A stretch of DNA of 5,284 nt from Bacteroidales bacterium (GTDB lineage Bacteria > Bacteroidota > Bacteroidia > Bacteroidales > S143-33), in the NCBI GenBank assembly GCA_027083655.1, contig JALWNS010000528.1:1-5284 (forward strand), in the 5' to 3' direction. The notes below the pieces were generated by a model. That model did no database searches. It was not told where the DNA came from and saw nothing but the letters and a program-made list of their open reading frames with translations. Both the position numbers and the translations under genes were made by a program. Positions 1 through 5,284 of the stretch are shown in pieces (position 1 is the stretch's first letter; the number at the start of each line of letters is the position of its first letter).

Positions 1-9
1 TTGTAGCTT

Positions 10-885
10 ATGGTAAAAAAAATTTTAGTCCTTGGGGCTACAGGGATGTTGGGCATGCCTGTAGTATTCAAATTTTTACTCAAAGGTTATAAAGTTAGGG
101 TTCTTAGCCGTTCTGCCCATAAAGCTGCGTTGATTTTCGGTGATATAGTAGAAATTGTCAACGGAGATGTTATGGATATAGAAGACCTTAGACATGCTAT
201 GACTGGTATGGATGCAGTGCATATTAATCTTTCTGGGCAAGCAGAGCTAGTGGGTGCAAGGAATGTTGCGCAATTAGCCACAGGCCTTGGTATCAAACTG
301 ATAACTTACATATCAGGTGATAGTGTTAAGGAAGAAAATACATGGTTTGAGCAGACACGCAATAAATACGAAGCAGAAAAGGCCATTGAAGCATCTGGGG
401 TGGATTTTATTATTTACCGTCCTACATGGTTTATGGAGTCTATACCTTTGTTTGTCAAAGATAACAGAGCTGTGCACCTGGGGTTGAAAGATATTTATTT
501 TCATTTTTTATCAGCAGATGACTATGCCACTATTGTTGCCCAATCGTATTCTATGCCACAGGCGAAAGGTAAGAAATTCCACCTTTATGGACCTGAGAAA
601 ATAAGTTTTTACGAGGCTGTGGATAAATATAGGCAAGTGTTTCACCCAAATATTAAGAAAGTCAGTCGTATACCTATCTTTATGGCACAATTTATAGCTT
701 TTCTCAGTTATTCCGAATACTTGATGCGTGTATCGAAGATGATGAAGTATTTTTACAAGGTAGGTGAATGTGGCGATCCTACAGAAACATACAAGGTTTT
801 CGATCCACCTAAAACCACCTATGGTCAGTGGCTGGAGAAAAGGAAAAAGCTCACAAATCCAGAGTTTTTCGAACAATTTAAATAA
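10..885 (+). CDS. NAD(P)-binding atypical SDR / NmrA-like family protein
   Basis: Predicted 291-residue cytoplasmic Rossmann-fold protein of the NAD(P)H-binding (NmrA-like, atypical short-chain dehydrogenase) group. The N-terminus shows beta-strand 1 followed by GATGMLG (residues 9-15), a GxxGxxG dinucleotide-binding loop. R34 after strand 2 suggests NADP preference, and GD at 52-53 fits the loop that contacts the adenine. Y120-x-x-x-K124 matches the SDR catalytic Tyr/Lys pair, and the stretch around R137-P138 (YRPTWFME) is the usual 'RPxxf' segment after strand 6. No signal peptide or membrane segment is evident; the hydrophobic part near residues 222-235 is short and probably a helix of the substrate domain. 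The start is the first ATG after an in-frame TAG at 4-6. The substrate cannot be read from the sequence: such proteins may be reductases, epimerases or redox-sensing regulators. The gene is AT-richer than those downstream. Family is secure, function open. Confidence 0.88.
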   Translation: MVKKILVLGATGMLGMPVVFKFLLKGYKVRVLSRSAHKAALIFGDIVEIVNGDVMDIEDLRHAMTGMDAVHINLSGQAELVGARNVAQLATGLGIKLITYISGDSVKEENTWFEQTRNKYEAEKAIEASGVDFIIYRPTWFMESIPLFVKDNRAVHLGLKDIYFHFLSADDYATIVAQSYSMPQAKGKKFHLYGPEKISFYEAVDKYRQVFHPNIKKVSRIPIFMAQFIAFLSYSEYLMRVSKMMKYFYKVGECGDPTETYKVFDPPKTTYGQWLEKRKKLTNPEFFEQFK

Positions 886-890
886 TTTTG
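883..890 (+). promoter_or_regulatory. Possible Bacteroidota-type -7 box (TAnnTTTG) ahead of ruvX
   Basis: TAATTTTG matches the TAnnTTTG consensus known for the primary sigma factor of Bacteroidota. It overlaps the TAA stop of the upstream gene and lies 22 bases before the ruvX ATG, which would give a leader of roughly 15 bases. No clear TTTG -33 element sits at the usual distance; the T-run at 865-869 is too close. The match may be chance in an AT-rich gap. Confidence 0.25.
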
Positions 891-912
891 TTGTTAAAAA
901 TGGGTTTTTCCA

Positions 913-1323
913 ATGGCTCGTATAATGGCTATCGATTATGGGCTAAGACGTGTAGGACTGGCCGTCACTGACCCATTGCAGATTATTGCTTCACCACTGG
1001 AAACAGTCGGAACAGGAAGGATTAAAGATTATCTGAAGGACTATCTCAGTAGGGAGAAAGTGGAGAAAATCATTATTGGCCTGCCAATGCGTGCAGATGG
1101 TACATTACCTCCATGGGCACAAGCCATTAAAGATTTTGCTCAAGAATTGAAAGAAATGTTCCCTGGTATTGACATAGAATTTTATGACGAGAGATATACA
1201 TCTAAGATGGCTCAGCAGGCTCTCATACAAGGTGGTTTTCGTAAAAAGGACCGACAGAAAAAAGAAAACCTGGACAAAATGAGTGCAGCTATTATGCTTC
1301 AGGAGTATCTTGGAATTATCTAA
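913..1323 (+). CDS. ruvX: RuvX/YqgF family Holliday junction resolvase-like nuclease
   Basis: A 136-residue protein, the normal length of the YqgF/RuvX family, which has an RNase H-like fold. It acts in the cytoplasm; members have been assigned both to Holliday-junction resolution and to 16S rRNA 5'-end maturation. The N-terminal strand holds MAIDYG with D8, followed by R12-x-V-G-L-A-V-T-D20, the family signature. IIIGLPMRADGT (53-64) is the central GLP motif. YDERYTS (91-97) carries E93, and the C-terminal NLDKMSAAIMLQEYL carries D121. D8, E93 and D121 are the likely metal-binding acidic set, so the enzyme looks intact. The start at 913 gives the family-typical MARIMAID N-terminus; the internal ATG at 925 would trim it. 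No clear Shine-Dalgarno is seen. The gene lies 27 bases after the SDR gene and 15 bases before the glycosidase gene, so it may be co-transcribed with both without sharing a function. Confidence 0.96.
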   Translation: MARIMAIDYGLRRVGLAVTDPLQIIASPLETVGTGRIKDYLKDYLSREKVEKIIIGLPMRADGTLPPWAQAIKDFAQELKEMFPGIDIEFYDERYTSKMAQQALIQGGFRKKDRQKKENLDKMSAAIMLQEYLGII

Positions 1324-1338
1324 AAAACATTGCGCCGT

Positions 1339-3291
1339 ATGAGAAAAGTTTATATCCTGGTTTTCATTGCTTTTGCGTTATTCTCTTGCAATAAAAATCT
1401 GAAGCTTGGTTCCCCTCTGCTTTATCCAGATATTATTGACTACACAGCAGTCCCCCAGAGCCCCACTGACCTGGGTAAAAACGCTTTCATGGACAAAGGT
1501 AGCTGGTTTGGACTGAGTTTTTATTCTGACCAGAGGATAGGCATCGCAGGATTGTTTGGATCTAATATTGGCAGTTGGATTAGCAATAATTTGTGCCAAA
1601 TTACTGTCGAAGGCCTGCAGCTGGGAACAGTCGAAAGCAGGTTCTATCCCGGTTTTTACACTCAGCGGTTACAAGGTGATTCGTTGCGCCTTAGCTCCAG
1701 GGTCTTTTTTTATTCTTCGGATCTGGCTGTTGTAGAAGTGGATTTAACAAATATCTACAAATCCCCGGTCCAGGTAAAGATGAGGATGGAAGGAAGCATT
1801 TTCTCCCCGTTAAAATGGTCAATAAGGGACACAATAATATATACCGGTTTCAAGCGTCTGGGACATAGTTTTATTATTGCCATTGCCAGTAATATGAAGT
1901 TTGATACTTTATCCCTTTCGCCGTCTTATTACACGTTTGTTTCAAAGCCTTACCAGCTTCAACCACGGGAGACCCAGTCTTTCAGAATCTTTGTCTATTT
2001 CGGGCAAAAAAGTATAAACCTGTCTAAGGCTAAGGATTTTGTTCGTAATGCCGGTGACCTGTTCAAGCCAACGTATAACCAGTGGGTGTCATATATTCAT
2101 TCCCAGGCCATGGATGTGGATCTGAATTACAAGGTTGTTGCAATCAAGTCTATCCTAACCCTGGTTAATAACTGGAAAAAGGCTTACGGCCCTTTCGAGC
2201 AGGATGTCATTATTCCCTCTTATTCTGCAGGCTATTTTACAGGCATCTGGGCATGGGATACGTGGAAACATGCTGCTGCAACTGCACTCTTTGACCCTAC
2301 GTTGGCAGAAAAACAAATACTTGCAATGCTTAGCAACCAGGATACGGCAGGTATGATATACGACTGTGTGTGCCTGGATGAGACTCGTAATTATGATAGT
2401 GTTATAGTCAATAACCTGGATACCAAGCCTCCTTTAGCCGCCTGGGCAGTGTGGCAGGTATTTGAACAAAACCATGATACTGCTTTTCTGGGGAAAGTTT
2501 ACCTGCCTCTAAAGCGTTTTCATTATTGGTGGTATAAATACCGGGATTACAACCACAATGGCCTGTGTGAGTATGGCGCGCGTAGTGATAAGGTATATGC
2601 TGCACGCTGGGAGAGCGGCATGGACGATGCAGTGCGCTTTGATACTGCACGCTTGATAGAAAATGATGCAGGGCAATATAGTTTAATGCAGGAGTCTCCT
2701 GACCTTAATGCTTTTCTGTATGCCGACAAGGTTTACCTTAGCCGTATAGCTAGCGTTATAGGCAGGGGAAAAGATGCCCAGAGATATGAATTGGAAGCCA
2801 ACCGCCTGGCACAGCAGATCAATGCCAGGTTATGGGACAGACAGGACCAATGGTACTATGACCGTCATACTGTTTCCGGACGTTTTATCCGTGTGCGCGA
2901 GTCCACAGGCTGGATCCCATTGTGGGCAGGGGTGCCTGACTCCAGCCAGGCTGCTGCCATAGCCCGGCGCATGGCAGATACGGGTGAGTTTAACACACTC
3001 GTACCCCTGCCCACGGTTTCAGCATCTGACCCACATTTTATGACTGGATACTGGCGAGGACCTGTGTGGATCGACCAGGTCTATTTTGGTATTTCAGGCT
3101 TGAGGCGTTATGGTTATGATAGCCTGGCCAATGCGTTGCTGGATAAGCTTGTACATAATGCACATGGTATGCTTGGCCAGGGAGAGCTATATGAGAATTA
3201 CAATCCTATTGATGGGAAACCTATGAATGCACGTAATTTTTCGTGGACAGCAGCCAGTCTTTTATTAATGTTAAATCATCAAGGAAAATGA
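1339..3291 (+). CDS. Exported lipoprotein glycoside hydrolase, GH63 / MGH1-like (alpha/alpha)6 barrel
   Basis: A 650-residue predicted lipoprotein. Residues 1-16 form a basic then hydrophobic signal ending in L-F-S-C17, a lipobox; no acidic export signal follows the Cys (N-K-N), so it may stay on the periplasmic side. Residues about 25-240 look like a beta-rich N-terminal domain, and about 255-650 match the (alpha/alpha)6 barrel of GH63 and mannosylglycerate-hydrolase-like enzymes. Visible family motifs are GIWAWDTWKHA (about 301-311), WESGMDD (424-430, with D429 the probable general acid), STGWIPLW (522-529), YWRGPVW (571-577) and YENYNP (618-623, with E619 the probable general base). It should hydrolyse an alpha-linked sugar or glycoside, but the substrate is not readable; a trehalase-like (GH37) activity is a weaker alternative. 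I chose the ATG at 1339 over the in-frame TTG at 1330, which would add only three residues. The stop overlaps the next start, suggesting coupling. The gene appears intact. Confidence 0.88.
   Translation: MRKVYILVFIAFALFSCNKNLKLGSPLLYPDIIDYTAVPQSPTDLGKNAFMDKGSWFGLSFYSDQRIGIAGLFGSNIGSWISNNLCQITVEGLQLGTVESRFYPGFYTQRLQGDSLRLSSRVFFYSSDLAVVEVDLTNIYKSPVQVKMRMEGSIFSPLKWSIRDTIIYTGFKRLGHSFIIAIASNMKFDTLSLSPSYYTFVSKPYQLQPRETQSFRIFVYFGQKSINLSKAKDFVRNAGDLFKPTYNQWVSYIHSQAMDVDLNYKVVAIKSILTLVNNWKKAYGPFEQDVIIPSYSAGYFTGIWAWDTWKHAAATALFDPTLAEKQILAMLSNQDTAGMIYDCVCLDETRNYDSVIVNNLDTKPPLAAWAVWQVFEQNHDTAFLGKVYLPLKRFHYWWYKYRDYNHNGLCEYGARSDKVYAARWESGMDDAVRFDTARLIENDAGQYSLMQESPDLNAFLYADKVYLSRIASVIGRGKDAQRYELEANRLAQQINARLWDRQDQWYYDRHTVSGRFIRVRESTGWIPLWAGVPDSSQAAAIARRMADTGEFNTLVPLPTVSASDPHFMTGYWRGPVWIDQVYFGISGLRRYGYDSLANALLDKLVHNAHGMLGQGELYENYNPIDGKPMNARNFSWTAASLLLMLNHQGK
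3281..3291 (+). promoter_or_regulatory. Stop-start overlap (ATGA) with purine-rich run
   Basis: The glycosidase stop TGA (3289-3291) and the next ATG (3288-3290) share the sequence ATGA. A purine run, AAGGAAA, directly precedes the ATG, but its spacing is only about three bases, shorter than ideal for a Shine-Dalgarno. Termination-reinitiation is the likely way the downstream serine hydrolase is translated. This site decides the start: the longer in-frame GTG reading from 3243 would bury the signal peptide behind 15 hydrophilic residues. Confidence 0.5.
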
Positions 3292-5033
3292 GGAAATTGT
3301 CTTTTTTGTTTTTTGTACTCATTGTACAGTATACGGCCTTGGCTCAGGGGCTGGAACAGAGATTATGGCTCGAACGAAACATTGTATTGCTAAAAAATAG
3401 CAATTCTTTTGTGCCATTGATGAGGTTAGATACTTTGAATTTTTCTGTGGAAATACAGGACCAGGAGCTTATCCCTTTTTATTCGGCATTTGTGCGGTAT
3501 GCCCGTATTGTCAATACTACCAAAGCAAATGTGTTTGTATATCCTCTCAGGGGCAGTGAGATGCCTGTTGCATTCCGTCATCCAAATATTATTGTTGTTT
3601 TTTCACCTAACCAGTGTATAATTGATTCAATAGCTGCCGAGGCAGATGTGTTGTTATATGTGCCTTCGGATGATTCGTTAGCACAGGATTATGCAGTGCA
3701 GGTGCTTTTTGGTGCAATAGCAGCCAGGGGAAGGCTTAAGGACTCCACCAGATTTTTCGACCGTGGTTTTGGTATAATGACACATGGAGGATTAAGACTC
3801 AAATATACAGTTCCTGCAGAATTAGGACTTGATTCGGCTTACATTTCCGGGCAGATAGACTCTATAGTTAACAACGCCATACGGCTACATGCTTTCCCTG
3901 GTTGCCAGATCCTTGCTGCCAAGGATGGTAAAGTGTTTTTTTACAAGGCTTATGGCTATTTGACTTATGATAGTATCCTGCCAGTGAGCATGAATAATAT
4001 ATACGACCTGGCATCAATTACCAAAATTGCTGCAGCAGCGCCCTGTCTGATGAAGTTATATGACCAAGGGTTGTTGGATCTGAATGCAACACTGGGGGAT
4101 TATTTCCCCTGGTTAAGGTTTAGTAATAAGCGCAATGTCTCCTTACTTGATGCGCTAACACACCAAGCAAGGCTAAAGCCATGGCTAGCTTATTGGACTT
4201 ATACCCTGGACAGACATGGCGAGCTAAAGAAAAAATATTTTTCCACAGATAGCTCGGCCCGTTATCCTTATCCTGTGGCCGGCGGCTTGTATGCAAGCCG
4301 CCGGGCCGTGTGGCTGGTCCATAGGCTGATACGCCGTTCACCCTTGTTGCCGGAGAAAAAATACCGTTATAGCGACCTGTCTTTTTATCTTTATCCAGAG
4401 TTAGTCGAGAGCTTGACAGGGGAGGATTTCCAGTCTTGCCTGCAACGGAATTTTTACAGGCCTCTGGGGGCATGGCGTATGGGCTTTAGGCCTTATAGGC
4501 GTTTTCCGATAGAGATGATTGTACCTACAGAATATGATTCGGTTTTCAGAAAGCAACAAGTTTGGGGCACAGTGCACGACGAAGGCGCTGCAATGATTGG
4601 AGGGGTGAGTGGGCATGCAGGTCTTTTTGCCAATGCCGATGACCTGGCAAAACTCATGCAAATGTATCTCAATTATGGCACTTATGGAGGACGCAGGTAT
4701 ATATCTGACACGACATTGCGCAGATGGACTTCTTATCAATTTACACAGCAAGGTAATAGACGGGGTATTGTCTTTGACAAACCATTACTCGAGCATCCAG
4801 AGCTTGGCACTCCTTCTCCTATGGCCTCGCCTGGGAGTTTTGGACATTCGGGCTTCACTGGTACATTTACGTGGGCAGACCCTCAGACGGGATTGTTATT
4901 CGTTTTCCTGTCAAACCGCGTTTATCCGACGCGCAAGAACCTAAATCTTATCCATTATAATGTCCGTACAAACATACATTCAGTCCTTTATGAGGCAATT
5001 TTTAAAGCTCAAAGCAATGAGGAGAATAATTAA
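3288..5033 (+). CDS. Exported serine hydrolase, beta-lactamase fold, with remnant GH3 C-terminal-like domain
   Basis: A 581-residue secreted or periplasmic protein. Residues 1-19 are a signal peptide with a cleavage site at ALA|Q20. Residues about 25-165 resemble the C-terminal domain of GH3 enzymes: ERNIVLLKNSNSFVPL (29-44) corresponds to the 'vLLKN...lPL' segment, and QVLFGAIAARGRL (138-150) to its 'qvlfGa..p.GrLP' end. Residues about 175-575 form a class C beta-lactamase / penicillin-binding-protein-like domain: S243-I-T-K246 is the SxxK nucleophile motif, Y361-S-D363 is the second motif (YSD as in related esterase/peptidase forms) and H520-S-G522 replaces KTG. VHDEGAAMIGGVSGHAGLF (429-447) is also family-typical. 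In Bacteroidota these two parts usually follow a GH3 catalytic barrel in a protein of roughly 950-1000 residues; the barrel is absent here. The likely activity is D-amino-acid peptide or ester hydrolysis in the envelope; classical beta-lactam resistance is not implied. The downstream gene overlaps its last 17 bases. Confidence 0.88.
   Translation: MRKLSFLFFVLIVQYTALAQGLEQRLWLERNIVLLKNSNSFVPLMRLDTLNFSVEIQDQELIPFYSAFVRYARIVNTTKANVFVYPLRGSEMPVAFRHPNIIVVFSPNQCIIDSIAAEADVLLYVPSDDSLAQDYAVQVLFGAIAARGRLKDSTRFFDRGFGIMTHGGLRLKYTVPAELGLDSAYISGQIDSIVNNAIRLHAFPGCQILAAKDGKVFFYKAYGYLTYDSILPVSMNNIYDLASITKIAAAAPCLMKLYDQGLLDLNATLGDYFPWLRFSNKRNVSLLDALTHQARLKPWLAYWTYTLDRHGELKKKYFSTDSSARYPYPVAGGLYASRRAVWLVHRLIRRSPLLPEKKYRYSDLSFYLYPELVESLTGEDFQSCLQRNFYRPLGAWRMGFRPYRRFPIEMIVPTEYDSVFRKQQVWGTVHDEGAAMIGGVSGHAGLFANADDLAKLMQMYLNYGTYGGRRYISDTTLRRWTSYQFTQQGNRRGIVFDKPLLEHPELGTPSPMASPGSFGHSGFTGTFTWADPQTGLLFVFLSNRVYPTRKNLNLIHYNVRTNIHSVLYEAIFKAQSNEENN
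4279..4304. repeat. Perfect 11-bp GC-rich inverted repeat, 4-base loop, inside a CDS
   Basis: CCGGCGGCTTG (4279-4289) and CAAGCCGCCGG (4294-4304) are exact reverse complements separated by TATG. The stem is 8 of 11 G/C in a moderately AT-rich gene. It is translated in frame as part of the serine hydrolase (about residues 331-339, A-G-G-L-Y-A-S-R-R), between the SxxK and YSD motifs. No T-tract follows, so it is not an intrinsic terminator. No second copy was seen in the window. It could be a chance coding palindrome, an mRNA hairpin affecting translation, or a small inserted repeat. Confidence 0.7.
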
Positions 5034-5284
5034 TGTATTGATAATTTTTATGTTGCCGCTATTGCTAATGGCCCAGATAGGAACAACTAGCTATGATAAC
5101 ACACTGCTTGCCTCGTTTGTTTATGAGCAGGGGCAATACCGTTTTCATATACACGACTTGCAGAGTGGGCACATGATTAACAAAATAAATGCAGGTTTTA
5201 GCAAGCTTACAAAAGTGCGCTTTAGCAAGGATAAAAAATTTCTTATTGACCTGTCACAGAATACATTGTTTGTTTATGATGTAT
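5017..5284 (+). CDS. Start of exported WD40-like beta-propeller protein (3' end outside window)
   Basis: An open frame runs from ATG at 5017 to the window end (89 complete codons, no stop), overlapping the last 17 bases of the serine hydrolase gene in a different frame. Residues 1-20 are a signal peptide: MRR, a long hydrophobic stretch, then MAQ. After it come two repeat-like units. The first ends FHIHDLQSGHMI (43-54) and the second reads VRFSKDKKFLIDLSQNTLFVYDV (from 67, in two halves: 67-78 and 79-89). The 'DL.SG' turn, the 'v.FSkD.k.l' strand-turn and the terminal 'l.vyD' recur with a spacing of 41 residues (D47 to D88), as in WD40 or YVTN-type propeller blades. The protein is therefore probably an exported beta-propeller, perhaps with an added enzymatic or binding domain beyond the edge. 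ATG 5050 is an alternative start but would cut the signal peptide. No Shine-Dalgarno is visible upstream; reinitiation after the preceding gene is plausible. Confidence 0.72.
   Translation, partial: MRRIINVLIIFMLPLLLMAQIGTTSYDNTLLASFVYEQGQYRFHIHDLQSGHMINKINAGFSKLTKVRFSKDKKFLIDLSQNTLFVYDV

Noticed and set aside
511..876. Antisense open frame of about 121 codons opposite the SDR gene
   Set aside because: It shows no recognisable motif, and the sense frame is a convincing SDR family protein over the same span.
896..909. AAAAA-TGGG-TTTTT inverted repeat between the SDR gene and ruvX, considered as a terminator
   Set aside because: The stem is five A-T pairs only, with no GC-rich part, and would be too weak to terminate transcription.
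2954..2977. CTGCCAT...ATGGCAG inverted repeat (7-bp arms, 10-base gap) in the glycosidase gene
   Set aside because: The arms are short, and the site lies in well-conserved coding sequence with no T-tract; a match of this size is expected by chance.
3243..3287. GTG at 3243 as the start of the serine hydrolase
   Set aside because: It would overlap the glycosidase gene by 49 bases and place a hydrophilic extension before a clear signal peptide. The ATG at 3288 begins exactly at the signal peptide.
4120..4751. Two overlapping antisense open frames (about 117 and 116 codons) opposite the serine hydrolase gene
   Set aside because: The sense strand carries recognisable catalytic motifs throughout. 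The antisense translations show no domain-like pattern and are rich in Pro, Arg and Cys, as expected for shadow frames.
4609..4944. Alternative + frame of about 111 codons inside the serine hydrolase gene
   Set aside because: It lies wholly within the region coding for the VHDE...GHAG and HSG motifs, and its own translation has no family features.

Overview
The window looks like chromosomal DNA from a Bacteroidota (Bacteroidetes) bacterium. I infer this from the protein families rather than from a marker gene. The third gene has a lipoprotein signal peptide. The fourth encodes a serine hydrolase whose N-terminus resembles the C-terminal half of the GH3/beta-lactamase fusion proteins common in that phylum, with an 'ALA|Q' signal-peptide end. 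Start codons lack good Shine-Dalgarno sequences, and one promoter-like TAnnTTTG box is present. Base composition is moderate; by eye the first gene is AT-richer than the third. All genes are on the + strand and tightly packed, with no gap above 30 bases.

Layout: (1) 10-885, an NmrA/NAD(P)H-binding atypical SDR protein of unknown substrate. (2) 913-1323, RuvX/YqgF, the conserved Holliday-junction resolvase-like / pre-16S rRNA nuclease family. (3) 1339-3291, an exported lipoprotein glycosidase of the GH63 / MGH1-like (alpha/alpha)6-barrel type, with the expected acidic catalytic residues visible. (4) 3288-5033, an exported serine beta-lactamase-fold hydrolase with a remnant GH3 C-terminal-like domain at its front and no GH3 catalytic barrel. 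(5) 5017 to the window end, the start of an exported protein with WD40-like beta-propeller repeats, cut by the window edge.

Genes 3, 4 and 5 overlap by 4 and 17 bases and all carry signal peptides, so they probably form one co-transcribed and translationally coupled envelope/periplasmic unit. A shared role in trimming glycans or cell-wall material is an inference only. Genes 1 and 2 are cytoplasmic and probably just lie upstream in the same run of genes. I saw no RNA genes, CRISPR array, insertion sequence, phage gene or convincing terminator. The points most worth a second look are the domain-stripped GH3/beta-lactamase relative and a perfect 11-bp GC-rich hairpin inside its coding sequence.
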